DNA of 64,000 nucleotides, taken from contig CABHON010000001.1 of NCBI GenBank assembly GCA_902168255.1, positions 186,001-250,000 of the forward strand, written 5' to 3'. Below, one piece after another: positions 28,578-37,109 of this stretch. Origin of the DNA: an uncultured Legionella sp. (GTDB lineage: Bacteria; Pseudomonadota; Gammaproteobacteria; Legionellales; Legionellaceae). Made by a program: the position numbers and the translations under genes. The notes beneath the pieces were generated by a model. That model was not told the DNA's origin. It searched no databases and saw only the letters and a program-made list of their open reading frames with translations. The number at the start of each line of letters is the position of its first letter. Positions within the stretch are counted from its first letter, which is position 1.

Positions 28578-28685
28578 CATGCAGGTAGACTAGCCAATAA
28601 GCTAAAAAATTTTGATGTGATTATTCTTGACGAACTGGGTTATTTACCCTTTTCAGAGTCTGGCAGTTGCCCTTCTTGCAATTGA
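28578..28685 (+). pseudogene. Fragment of an IS21-type IstB transposition helper
   Basis: The plus strand encodes, in one short frame, HAGRLANKLKNF, then DVIILDELGYLPFSESG, ending at TGA 28683-28685. This is the Walker B region of IstB-type ATPases of IS21-family elements, where DxxIxDExGYxP is diagnostic. Upstream and downstream parts of istB and all of istA are gone. The rest of the 28440-28870 gap (about 430 bases) holds no other recognisable gene. It is a relic of a past insertion at the edge of the accessory block. Confidence 0.7.
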
Positions 28686-28811
28686 TACCAATCTTATAAA
28701 AATCCTACGCCAGCTCAAATCATTAACAATGATTTTCTTAACTTAATGGCAGTGGGCACAAGTCCGGTCCCTACAATGAAAAATAGTTCTCTAATCTAGG
28801 CGTGTCAATTT

Positions 28812-28841
28812 AAACAATACCGTATAACTACGGTATTGTTT
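28812..28841 (-). terminator. Hairpin terminator after bamA
   Basis: AAACAATACCGT and ACGGTATTGTTT form a perfect 12-bp stem with a short loop, 30 bases downstream of the bamA stop on the minus strand. The stem ends in TTT on that strand. It probably ends the uppS-cdsA-rseP-bamA transcript. Confidence 0.6.
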
Positions 28842-28870
28842 ACTAAATTCTGAAAAGGCTTATCTTTTCA

Positions 28871-31225
28871 TTACAATGTGGACGAAACCGAGAACTGGAA
28901 TGGATTACTTACGTCACCTGGTTGCTCGTTGAGCGGGGTCGCTAAGCTAAAGGTTAATGGTCCCATTGGTGAGCGCCAATCCACGGATAAACCCGTTGAA
29001 AAACGAAGAGGTCCTGATTCAGTACCTTGTTGATCTTCTGGTAGATTGTAGCCATACACATTACCCATATCCACAAATGCGGTGGTACGGAAACTTGGTT
29101 GGCTTAATGGCTCCGGAAGAATTAACCCCACGGAAGCAACCGTTAATAAGTTACCACCATATGCATTTCCATTACTGTCTTGTGGACCAATAGAATAGTT
29201 TTCATAACCACGGATTTGCCCAGGTTGTAAAATACCCCCGGCATAATAGTTTTCAAAGAAAGGTAAGCCATTATCATCAAACGAATTACCGTATTCAACT
29301 GTCGTGGATCCTGTCAGGATAAAACCTTTAAATAAAGGTTGGTATCCATGGAAACTATAGTTTGTCTTGTAATAGGACAATGAATTTGATGTTGCGGGAA
29401 ATGCTGTCATAGCACCTGCTTGTGTATTGATACCTTTGGTTGGGAAAAATTTCTGATCATAGCTATTATAAGCCCAACCTGCCTTCAGGCGAATTTCATT
29501 AAAGGTAGAACCATTATCATCAACAAAGTTTTGAATCTGTGTAACAGGCGGGCTACCGACTGAATTGATGGCAATATTTTGATAGCCATACCCTGTCTGG
29601 AAAATACTTCTATTACTGAGAGGGATATTATAATTGACATCGCCACCAAGCTTATCAGAAGTGTAATTCGCTAAATCCAAGTTGCTTGGATCAATATGAG
29701 AATAATAGGCGGTAAATCCTCGCCCTATACCTGATTCTGTATAGAAGGGATTGTAGTAGTTGACGGCATAGTTGGTGCTATAGAAGCTGGTTGTAAAATG
29801 GACGCCCACTTCACGACCGGTGCCCATCCAGTTATGTTGGTCAATGCTCGCATTTAATTCAGGACCATTACTACCATAACCAATAGACACTGAAGCCTCC
29901 GCAGAAGGTGCTTCTTCTACATTCACGTTCATATCGACCTGATCATTGGATTCAGGTACTTTTACCGTTTGAACGCTAACATTTTTCAAATAACCCAACA
30001 TTCGTAATTGACGTTCAGATTCTTTGATATTTTCAGAGGTTAACAAACCGCCTTCATCCTGCTTAATCACATGACGTAAAACGTAATCACCTGTTTTTGT
30101 ATTGCCTTTAAAGTTAATACGGCGCACATAAACATGTCGTCCAGGGTGAATGATAAAGTTTACAAAAACCGTTTTGCTATCATCATTGATCTCCGGTTGT
30201 GGATCAATTTTAGGGAAACCATAGCCAATATTACCATAAGCATCCGTCATTGCATTGACGGTTTCCGTGATTTTTTGGCGAGAGAAAACATCCCCTTCTT
30301 TAAACTTCACTAACTTATCTAAATCTTCTTTAGGCAATACTAAAAGACCAGTTAAAGCATAACCTGAGAATGTATATTTTTTTCCTTCCGTAATTTTAAT
30401 ATCAATGTATACATATTTTTTATCGGGTGATAAGAGTACCTGCGTAGAATCAACACGGAATCGAACATATCCACGATCCATATAATAAGAGCGCAAGGAT
30501 TCTAATGAAGCATTCATTCCTTCCTTACTGTATTGATCTTCTTTAGTAAAATACGTAAAGAATCCCATTGTTTTCAACGAAAATTGATCTAATAAAGTTT
30601 TATCAGAAAATGCATGGTTACCAATAATATTAATTTGTTTAATGCGTGCTGAACGGCCTTCTGAAATTACAATCTTAATTGAAACACGATTTTCCGATAA
30701 AGGTGTTATCTCTGTATCAATAGAAGCATTATATTTTCCACGGTTATTATATTCTTGGGTTAATTGCTTTTGAAATTGTTCCAATGCAGCAGGTCGGAAT
30801 ACTTGTCCTTTCACTAAACCTATCTGCGTTAATACAGCATTCAACTGCTCAGTAGGGATATCACTATTTCCTGACACGTTAATTTCGCCAATGGTTGGAC
30901 GTTCTACAACGACAATAATTAGGGTATTTCCTTCTCGCTCTAATGCTACATTTTGAAAAAATCCTGTTTCATATAATTCACGTAAGGTTTCTGCTTCCTT
31001 GGCCCGATTCATGGTATCACCCACTTTGACGGGAATATAGTTCAAGAGCGTGCCTAAACTAATGCGATGAAGTCCTTCAACTTTAATATTACTAATGACA
31101 AAACTGCCAGCACTTGCATTATCAGAGGATGTTTGTGATGCGGCCCAAAGATGGTTTGAAGACAACATCAACGTCAAAAACATAGCTAAAATTGCCACGA
31201 AGGCATAAGGTATTCTTCTTATCAT
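28871..31225 (-). CDS. bamA: Outer-membrane protein assembly factor BamA
   Basis: BamA is the central beta-barrel of the BAM complex that folds outer-membrane proteins. The protein is 784 residues, with a signal peptide of about 29 residues ending SNHLWA. Five POTRA domains follow (first FVISNIKVEGLHRISLGTLL, last VYVRRINFKGNTKTGDYVLR). The 16-strand barrel contains the conserved IRGYENYSIGP loop (the RGF/RGY motif), and the C-terminus ends with an aromatic-rich strand, FQFSVSSTL. It is 35 bases after rseP. The usual downstream skp is absent. Confidence 0.97.
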   Translation of the reverse strand: MIRRIPYAFVAILAMFLTLMLSSNHLWAASQTSSDNASAGSFVISNIKVEGLHRISLGTLLNYIPVKVGDTMNRAKEAETLRELYETGFFQNVALEREGNTLIIVVVERPTIGEINVSGNSDIPTEQLNAVLTQIGLVKGQVFRPAALEQFQKQLTQEYNNRGKYNASIDTEITPLSENRVSIKIVISEGRSARIKQINIIGNHAFSDKTLLDQFSLKTMGFFTYFTKEDQYSKEGMNASLESLRSYYMDRGYVRFRVDSTQVLLSPDKKYVYIDIKITEGKKYTFSGYALTGLLVLPKEDLDKLVKFKEGDVFSRQKITETVNAMTDAYGNIGYGFPKIDPQPEINDDSKTVFVNFIIHPGRHVYVRRINFKGNTKTGDYVLRHVIKQDEGGLLTSENIKESERQLRMLGYLKNVSVQTVKVPESNDQVDMNVNVEEAPSAEASVSIGYGSNGPELNASIDQHNWMGTGREVGVHFTTSFYSTNYAVNYYNPFYTESGIGRGFTAYYSHIDPSNLDLANYTSDKLGGDVNYNIPLSNRSIFQTGYGYQNIAINSVGSPPVTQIQNFVDDNGSTFNEIRLKAGWAYNSYDQKFFPTKGINTQAGAMTAFPATSNSLSYYKTNYSFHGYQPLFKGFILTGSTTVEYGNSFDDNGLPFFENYYAGGILQPGQIRGYENYSIGPQDSNGNAYGGNLLTVASVGLILPEPLSQPSFRTTAFVDMGNVYGYNLPEDQQGTESGPLRFSTGLSVDWRSPMGPLTFSLATPLNEQPGDVSNPFQFSVSSTL

Positions 31226-31260
31226 TAAATTTAAAATTATTTATAATTATTTCAACTGTT

Positions 31261-32625
31261 CTATGACAGACTCATTCGGGCAATATCGTTAAAAATAGCC
31301 ACTGCCATCAGTGCTACCAATACAATAAACCCTACTCGTGCGCCCATTAACCGCACTTCCTCGGAAAGAGGGCGCCTAAGTATCACCTCAAACACACAAT
31401 AAAGCAAGTGTCCTCCATCTAAAATAGGGATAGGAAGCAAATTTAATACCCCTAAACTAACACTCACCAATGCAAGAAATGAAAGATAATAAGCTACCCC
31501 CAAATGAATAGCTTGTGAGGTTAATTGCGCCATTCCAATGGGACCGCCAATTGTTTTAATAGAAACGGTGCCAGTAACCAATTTTCCAATCATGCTAATC
31601 GATAAACTAATTAATCCAACAGTTTGATTCCAGGCAGGTTTTATGGCACCAAAAAAGGAATACTGCTCTTTACGTAACCAAATAGCCTTAAAATGAGGTG
31701 GCATTTTAGCTTCTACACCTATAAAACCATAACGCATCTCTCCCTGTTTCTTTTCTTTGGGATACAGCACTATATCTTGTTGCTTCCCATCTCGATGAAT
31801 GACTATATCCAATTTTCGATTAGGGTTTGCTTGAATGATTGGCACAATTTCCATCCAATCGTGCATTTTTTCACCGTTAATGGATAAAATTCGATCACCT
31901 CTACGCAACCCAGCCTCAGCGCCAGGATAATTTTCTTGGACTTTTCCTATAACAGGAGGAACAGTAGGAAAAGCCGGCGTAATACCTAACGCAGAAATAA
32001 TATCGCCATCTTCGAGTGCTAAATTTTCCTCATTTAATTCGGCAAAATGATAGGTGGATGTCTTAAGATTATAAAGACGCAAAATAACAGGAGAATCATC
32101 ACCAATAGAAGAAACGAGTATTCTTCGGACATCTTGCCAGGTATTCACTGGTTCATCATTAATACTCATGATTTCATCCATGTGTTTCAACTGTGCAACT
32201 TTCGCAGGTGAACCTGGCTGCACAGTACCGATCACAGGGGCGATGGAGGTAATGCCAATCATGAACATTACCCATAGTGCAAAAAAAGCTAATATTAAAT
32301 TAAATAATGGGCCTGCCACAATAATACTCATACGGGCCCATACTGATTTTTCTGAAAATGATAATGCTTTTAATTCTTCGGGAACAGGGTCTTTTTTAGA
32401 CTCCCCTAGCATTTTAACGTAACCACCTAACGGAATAGCTGACAATACAAATTCCGTTCCTTTTTTATCCATCCAGCGAAGTAACGGCTTACCAAAACCT
32501 ATTGAAAACCGAATAACATGCACTTTACATTTTCTTGCAATATAAAAATGCCCAAATTCATGAAAAGCAATGAGGATACTTAAGGCTAATAAAAAGAAGA
32601 ATAACGTCGTCAAAAAAGAAAACAT
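31261..32625 (-). CDS. rseP: Site-2 zinc protease RseP
   Basis: RseP is the inner-membrane intramembrane protease that cleaves anti-sigma factor RseA and leftover signal peptides. The zinc motif HEFGH is at residues 22-26 in the first membrane helix. Two PDZ domains follow (around IGTVQPGSPAKVAQLKHMDE and IGKVQENYPGAEAGLRRGDR). The third zinc ligand lies in NLLPIPILDGGHL near residue 400. The length of 454 residues is typical. It abuts cdsA with no gap and precedes bamA. Confidence 0.96.
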   Translation of the reverse strand: MFSFLTTLFFFLLALSILIAFHEFGHFYIARKCKVHVIRFSIGFGKPLLRWMDKKGTEFVLSAIPLGGYVKMLGESKKDPVPEELKALSFSEKSVWARMSIIVAGPLFNLILAFFALWVMFMIGITSIAPVIGTVQPGSPAKVAQLKHMDEIMSINDEPVNTWQDVRRILVSSIGDDSPVILRLYNLKTSTYHFAELNEENLALEDGDIISALGITPAFPTVPPVIGKVQENYPGAEAGLRRGDRILSINGEKMHDWMEIVPIIQANPNRKLDIVIHRDGKQQDIVLYPKEKKQGEMRYGFIGVEAKMPPHFKAIWLRKEQYSFFGAIKPAWNQTVGLISLSISMIGKLVTGTVSIKTIGGPIGMAQLTSQAIHLGVAYYLSFLALVSVSLGVLNLLPIPILDGGHLLYCVFEVILRRPLSEEVRLMGARVGFIVLVALMAVAIFNDIARMSLS

Positions 32626-33435
32626 TTACCCTCCTACACCTACTAAAAAGAGAACAATAATAGTGGCAGAAACAATTAAACTATCCACACGATCAAGCAC
32701 GCCACCATGACCTGGTAATAATGAACCGGTATCTTTTACCTGAGCACAGCGTTTTAACATACTAATAAATAAATCGCCGATTACTGCCCCTAAAATGGCC
32801 AACGTCCCAGCTAGTATCCACCAGCCCCATCCCATCGTTGCTGCTGCAAACTTCCAGCCAAAACCAATAACAATCAACTCACTCAATACAAATCCACCCC
32901 ACAATCCTTCCCAGGTTTTATTAGGGCTCACTAGAGGAATTAGCTTATGCCGCCCTAAAAACCGGCCGACAAAATAAGCACCTGTATCCATTAGCCATGT
33001 TAACAATAAAACGGTCATTAACCATAACTCCCCTTGAGGTCTTTCCTTTAAGTATTCTAATGACACACTAGAGGTAACCAAAAAAGAAATACCTAAAATG
33101 ATAACAGCTGTGGAAGAATACCAGCTTTGGGCAGATTGTGGGTAAGTAAATAAGGCAGGAACGAGTAATACTAATAGGACTGCATTAAAATATAATAATC
33201 CTTGGAAGCCTACAGGCCAAAGCGAAAAACCTATCCAAAGTAATTCAACCAAAACTAAAAATAAAGCTTTTTTGACAGAAGAATTTTTGATTGCAGGGAC
33301 TAAACCAGCCCATTCCCAACCTGCTACCCCTAAAAAAAGTACAATGAAAACTTCAAAAACGATGGGCGGTGCAAAAAATATTGCCCATACTACGGCCGCG
33401 ATCAAAATAGTTGCTGTTATAATGCGAGATTTCAC
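32626..33435 (-). CDS. cdsA: Phosphatidate cytidylyltransferase
   Basis: CdsA makes CDP-diacylglycerol from phosphatidate and CTP in the inner membrane. The 269-residue protein has multiple hydrophobic helices and the family signature near the C-terminus, with GDLFISMLKR then KDTGSLLPGHGGVLDRVDSL. NKTWEGLWGG is also present. It lies between uppS (16 bases) and rseP (0 bases). The dxr gene that often accompanies this operon is missing. Confidence 0.95.
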   Translation of the reverse strand: MKSRIITATILIAAVVWAIFFAPPIVFEVFIVLFLGVAGWEWAGLVPAIKNSSVKKALFLVLVELLWIGFSLWPVGFQGLLYFNAVLLVLLVPALFTYPQSAQSWYSSTAVIILGISFLVTSSVSLEYLKERPQGELWLMTVLLLTWLMDTGAYFVGRFLGRHKLIPLVSPNKTWEGLWGGFVLSELIVIGFGWKFAAATMGWGWWILAGTLAILGAVIGDLFISMLKRCAQVKDTGSLLPGHGGVLDRVDSLIVSATIIVLFLVGVGG

Positions 33436-33451
33436 TCTTTGTTTCCCCTTA

Positions 33452-34189
33452 TTATTTTACTTGCTCTGAAGTTTTTCCATAACGACGTTCACGCCCGGAA
33501 AACCATTCAATTGCTTCTTGCAATTGTACTTGACTAAACTCAGGCCAGTTTTCTTGGCAGAAAAACAGTTCTGTATAAGCAATTTGCCAAAGGAAAAAGT
33601 TGCTGATGCGTTTTTCACCACTCGTTCGTATAAATAAATCTAACGGAGGCAAATCACGCGTTACTAAAACTTTTTCAAAAGATTCAATAGTCATTTCTGA
33701 AAGTGGCAGTTTTTCTTCTAATGCTTGTTTAACCCATGTTTGTGCTGCTTGGACAATATCCCATTGTCCCCCATAGTTCATTGCTAATACAAGTTGCATG
33801 CCAGTATTTTTTTCTGTAAGCGACTCCGCCGCATCCATACACTCTCGTAACTGCTGCGAAAAAACCGTCCTATCGCCAATAAATTTTAATCGTAATGATT
33901 TTTCATGCAGTTCTTGTACTTCACTTTGTAAAGCTTGAACAAAAAGCTCCATCAAGAAATTCACTTCATCGCCGGGCCTACGCCAATTTTCACTGCTAAA
34001 AGCAAACAAACTTAACGCTTCAATGCCCATTTCCGCACAGCTTTTTACCACACGTTTGACCGTTTTCAGGCCTTCTTGGTGGCCTGAAATTCGCGGTAAT
34101 CCACGATCTGTCGCCCAACGTCCATTGCCATCCATTACAATAGCAATGTGACGGGGCATTTTTTTTGTTACAGCTGTTTCATTCATCAA
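33452..34189 (-). CDS. uppS: Undecaprenyl diphosphate synthase
   Basis: UppS adds eight isopentenyl units to farnesyl diphosphate to make the C55 carrier for peptidoglycan and other envelope polymers. The catalytic Asp is in the IVMDGNGRWA motif near residue 20. SFAFSSENWRRP, and LFIRTSGEKRISNFFLWQ near residue 200, are conserved. It is 245 residues long and first in the uppS-cdsA-rseP-bamA operon. ATG ATG gives two neighbouring starts. Confidence 0.96.
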   Translation of the reverse strand: MMNETAVTKKMPRHIAIVMDGNGRWATDRGLPRISGHQEGLKTVKRVVKSCAEMGIEALSLFAFSSENWRRPGDEVNFLMELFVQALQSEVQELHEKSLRLKFIGDRTVFSQQLRECMDAAESLTEKNTGMQLVLAMNYGGQWDIVQAAQTWVKQALEEKLPLSEMTIESFEKVLVTRDLPPLDLFIRTSGEKRISNFFLWQIAYTELFFCQENWPEFSQVQLQEAIEWFSGRERRYGKTSEQVK

Positions 34190-34226
34190 ACTTTCATTCT
34201 ATAAAAATAAAATTTTAACTATTTGC

Positions 34227-34333
34227 CCGTCATTGCGAGGAGCGTAGCGACGCGGCAATCCAGACATCGATCTTCACATCGAATATCGTTACTGGATTGC
34301 TTCCCGCTCGTATACTCACGGTCGCAATGACGG
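34227..34333. repeat. Palindromic dispersed-type intergenic repeat
   Basis: The element begins CCGTCATTGCGA and ends with its reverse complement TCGCAATGACGG. Inside, GGCAATCCAG pairs with CTGGATTGC, so the roughly 107-base element can fold into a long hairpin. It is GC-richer than its surroundings. Repeats with this GTCATTGCGA...GCAATCC layout are widespread in bacterial intergenic regions. It lies between uppS and bamE, which are in the same orientation, and may separate their transcripts. Confidence 0.8.
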
Positions 34334-34364
34334 AAAGCAGTTATATAAAATTTTAACGCATATT

Positions 34365-34670
34365 TCAATTATTAGAAATACGGGCTAATGTATCGCCTTC
34401 AAAATCAAGCACAAGATGTTTTTGAACAATTGTCTTACTTCCTATGCGCTTGGTGTAAGCATAATCCCAATGATTATCACTAAATGGCGTCATCAATAGT
34501 GAAGTACCCATGATTCGCGCCACTTCTTCTTTAGTCATACCAACCTGTAGCCGTTCTATTCGGCTTTGAGGAATAAGATTTCCTTGTTGTACTTTGACTG
34601 GTGTACAGGACACCATCAATAAACTAAAAATACTGAGAAAAAGAGCTAATATTGGTTTATGTTTCATCAT
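34365..34670 (-). CDS. bamE: Outer-membrane assembly lipoprotein BamE (SmpA/OmlA)
   Basis: BamE is a lipoprotein of the BAM complex. The 101-residue protein has a signal peptide with lipobox MVSC (Cys22) and the SmpA/OmlA fold: RIERLQVGMTKEEVARIMGT, then SDNHWDYAY and LDFEGDTL. It is transcribed away from the fur side, an arrangement common in gammaproteobacteria, but here a thioesterase gene stands between bamE and fur. Confidence 0.92.
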   Translation of the reverse strand: MMKHKPILALFLSIFSLLMVSCTPVKVQQGNLIPQSRIERLQVGMTKEEVARIMGTSLLMTPFSDNHWDYAYTKRIGSKTIVQKHLVLDFEGDTLARISNN

Positions 34671-34693
34671 ATTACGTTCTATTAAAATATAAA

Positions 34694-35167
34694 ATGTTGG
34701 ATTATACTACTCTACACACAAAAAAAATACGAAGGGGATTAAAAATTAATACTAACGATATTTTTCGTCATTACTTTGAAGTTCGCGACAATGAAATTGA
34801 TGTTCAAGGTATTGTAAATAATACTAATTATATGGTGTATCTTGGTCATGCGCGTCATAAATATATTCGCTCTATAGGCATAGACTTTAACGAATATGCC
34901 GCGCGTGGACATAATTTTGTATTACTTGACTGCACCATGCAATTCAAACACAGCTTAAAACCGGATGATAGTTTTTATGTAACTTGTCGTATTCTGCCAA
35001 CTGAAAGTCCCATTCGTTTTGCTTTTGAACAAGAAATTAGACTAAAAGAGTCAGATCAATTAATATTAAAAGCCCATTTAACTGCTACTTGTATTAACAC
35101 TCAACCCCAACCGGGTGAGAAGAAAATTTTTGTTCCACAAGATATCAAACGTCTTCTTGAAAAATAG
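34694..35167 (+). CDS. 4-hydroxybenzoyl-CoA thioesterase-like (hotdog fold) protein
   Basis: A hotdog-fold acyl-CoA thioesterase. The 4HBT signature is EIDVQGIVNNTNYMVYLGHA, with the acidic and Asn active-site region, followed by FKHSLKPDD. The substrate acyl chain cannot be told. The start is uncertain. ATG 34694 is used here, since the longer TTG start at 34652 would run into bamE. The best ribosome-binding sequence (GAAGGGGA, about 34732-34739) has no ATG, GTG or TTG after it. The gene is followed closely by fur. Confidence 0.8.
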   Translation: MLDYTTLHTKKIRRGLKINTNDIFRHYFEVRDNEIDVQGIVNNTNYMVYLGHARHKYIRSIGIDFNEYAARGHNFVLLDCTMQFKHSLKPDDSFYVTCRILPTESPIRFAFEQEIRLKESDQLILKAHLTATCINTQPQPGEKKIFVPQDIKRLLEK

Positions 35168-35174
35168 GGCCCAG

Positions 35175-35618
35175 ATGCATAATCCCGCAATAAAGAAGGC
35201 TGGACTAAAAGTCACAGCCCCCCGCACAAAAATTCTAGAAATATTTGAAACGTCCGGCAAACGCCATCTTAGTGCTGAAGAAATTTATAAAAAACTTTTA
35301 GAGGCAGGAGATGAGATCGGCATTGCTACTATTTATCGGGTTTTAACGCAGTTTGAAAATGCCGGCATTCTTCGCCGACATCATTTTTCGGACAACCATT
35401 CAATATTTGAATTAGATTCTGGTGAACACCATGATCATCTTGTTTGTGTAAAATGTGGTCATGTTGAAGAATTTGTTGATACTACTATTGAAGAACGGCA
35501 AAAAGAAATTGCGCGAAAAGCTGGTTATCAAATGTCAGATCATTCATTACATATTTATGGTTTATGTCCCGAATGTCAAGTTAGTATGGCAGATAAACAT
35601 AACAGAGGAAACGCTTAA
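35175..35618 (+). CDS. fur: Ferric uptake regulator Fur
   Basis: Fur is the Fe(II)-dependent repressor of iron uptake genes. The protein from ATG 35175 is 147 residues, the usual length. A winged-helix DNA-binding domain (KVTAPRTKILEIFE, HLSAEEIYKKL, IGIATIYRVLTQFENAGIL) is followed by the metal-binding and dimerisation domain with HHDHLVCVKCGHVEEF and a second Cys pair GLCPEC. The stop codon overlaps the next ATG (TAATG). A longer in-frame start at 35115 lies within the thioesterase gene and would add a non-conserved tail. Confidence 0.94.
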   Translation: MHNPAIKKAGLKVTAPRTKILEIFETSGKRHLSAEEIYKKLLEAGDEIGIATIYRVLTQFENAGILRRHHFSDNHSIFELDSGEHHDHLVCVKCGHVEEFVDTTIEERQKEIARKAGYQMSDHSLHIYGLCPECQVSMADKHNRGNA

Positions 35619-36694
35619 TGCAAGATGACAATCTTTTTTCACCTGAACCTTTAGCCGATTTATTATGGAATCATGGGCAACTCTTTTCTCATATTATTCA
35701 AGGAAAAGAAAAAGCCGCTGCAAAATTTTCTTACTACGCTGACTACACTAAAGCCTTGCGCTTAATATCACCGGCTCATGCGCTCGATTTAATGCGCGGA
35801 AGAAAAATTGGATGCCTTAGAGTATCCTTTAAGCTTCAGGAAGAGGCTATTTCACGTTTTCCTGACGAAATAAGCCAGTTATCCACATTGACCCGAGCAG
35901 ATAAGGCTAAATTAGACAAAGCAGTATTCTCTCGTCTTCGAGAAATCGCAGAAAAAGAAGCAATAGCTTTATGTGTACAGCATTTACGTGAGCATCTTAT
36001 GGCTCCTCCTATTGGCAAAAAAGCTATCATGAGCCTTGATACTTTTTTACGTGGTGGGGTAAAAATTGCCATTATAGATGGTGAAGGAAAGCTTCTTGAT
36101 ACTACTATTCTGCATCTTTATCCTCCTCTTAAAGATTGGTATGGTTCGCTTGCTGAACTAGCAAAACTAGCCATCAAATATAATATTGAAATTATTGCTA
36201 TTGGTGTGGGAGCTGCCTATCGTGAAAGCACTCGTTTGATTCATGACCTGATGAAAATGTACCCAGATTTAAAGCTGTTCAAACGTGTTGTTTACACACC
36301 GGCAGCACCTACTTATTCAAACGTAGAACTTATTGATGAACCTTTCTGGTCAGCAGTATCTATTGGCAGACAATTACAAGATCCTCTCGCTGAACTCGCC
36401 AAAATAGATCCAATCACTTTAAATATAGGTCCTTACAAAGAAGATGTTCGTGCCGAAATATTAAAGCCTGCATTAGAAAACTTAATTAAAGATTGTGTAG
36501 AACTGGTCAATAATTCACTCGATGATGATCCAAGAAACTCCATGAAAAAGCGTTCAACTAATCAAAAGCATGCACGTTCTGAACAAAAAAATAATAAAAA
36601 TATTTCACACACTAAACCGCATTCTACGTCAAATAATTTATTTAATAGTGCGATGGCCGACGCCTTTGCAAAACTTAAAATGGGAGAAAAATAA
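35618..36694 (+). CDS. Truncated Tex-like protein (central and YqgF-like domains only)
   Basis: The 358-residue protein matches the middle of the transcription accessory protein Tex. Residues about 35-75 (AAKFSYYADYTKALRLIS, then ALDLMRGRKIGCLRVSF) correspond to the Tex central helical region. Residues about 145-255 correspond to its YqgF/RNase H-like domain (GVKIAIIDGEGKLLDTTI, IEIIAIGVGAAYRESTRLI). SIGRQLQDPLAELAKIDP leads toward the helix-hairpin-helix part, then a Lys/Asn-rich tail ends it. Full Tex is about 770 residues with an N-terminal HTH-like region and a C-terminal S1 RNA-binding domain; both are missing here. It is translationally coupled to fur. Confidence 0.75.
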   Translation: MQDDNLFSPEPLADLLWNHGQLFSHIIQGKEKAAAKFSYYADYTKALRLISPAHALDLMRGRKIGCLRVSFKLQEEAISRFPDEISQLSTLTRADKAKLDKAVFSRLREIAEKEAIALCVQHLREHLMAPPIGKKAIMSLDTFLRGGVKIAIIDGEGKLLDTTILHLYPPLKDWYGSLAELAKLAIKYNIEIIAIGVGAAYRESTRLIHDLMKMYPDLKLFKRVVYTPAAPTYSNVELIDEPFWSAVSIGRQLQDPLAELAKIDPITLNIGPYKEDVRAEILKPALENLIKDCVELVNNSLDDDPRNSMKKRSTNQKHARSEQKNNKNISHTKPHSTSNNLFNSAMADAFAKLKMGEK

Positions 36695-37107
36695 TGGCCA
36701 CTGAACAAATAAAACCTCAACCTCAAGGTACTATCACCATTCAAGCCTTAGCAATGCCTGCAGACACAAATGCTTATGGTGATATTTTTGGTGGATGGTT
36801 AGTATCCCAAATGGACTTAGCTGGTGGCATTTTAGCCAAACAACTCTCGAACGGCCGAGCGGTAACTGTTGCAATTCAGTCAATGTCTTTTGAACAACCC
36901 GTTCATGTTGGGGATGTCGTTACTTGTTACGTTTCTTTGGTAAAAACCGGGCATACTTCCTTAACGATAAAAATTGAAGTTTGGACTAACGTCAATGATT
37001 CGGAACGTTCTAAAAAAGTTACTGAAGGAACATTTATCTACGTGGCTATTGATGAAAATAGACATCCACGGGCTTTGGCTCCGCTGGAATCAAAAGAATC
37101 TCATTAA
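36694..37107 (+). CDS. yciA: Acyl-CoA thioesterase YciA
   Basis: This hotdog-fold thioesterase of the YciA/BACH group is 137 residues long. It shows ALAMPADTNAYGDIFGGWL near the N-terminus (active-site Asn and Asp region), then QMDLAGGILA and VGDVVTCYVSLVKTGHTSL. YciA hydrolyses a range of acyl-CoAs, keeping CoA pools in balance. The start overlaps the stop of the Tex-like gene, so fur, the Tex-like gene and yciA form a coupled set. Confidence 0.9.
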   Translation: MATEQIKPQPQGTITIQALAMPADTNAYGDIFGGWLVSQMDLAGGILAKQLSNGRAVTVAIQSMSFEQPVHVGDVVTCYVSLVKTGHTSLTIKIEVWTNVNDSERSKKVTEGTFIYVAIDENRHPRALAPLESKESH

Positions 37108-37109
37108 AA

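Noticed and set aside
35078-35260. Minus-strand open frame across fur
   Set aside because: Antisense shadow of fur and the thioesterase end, without homology.
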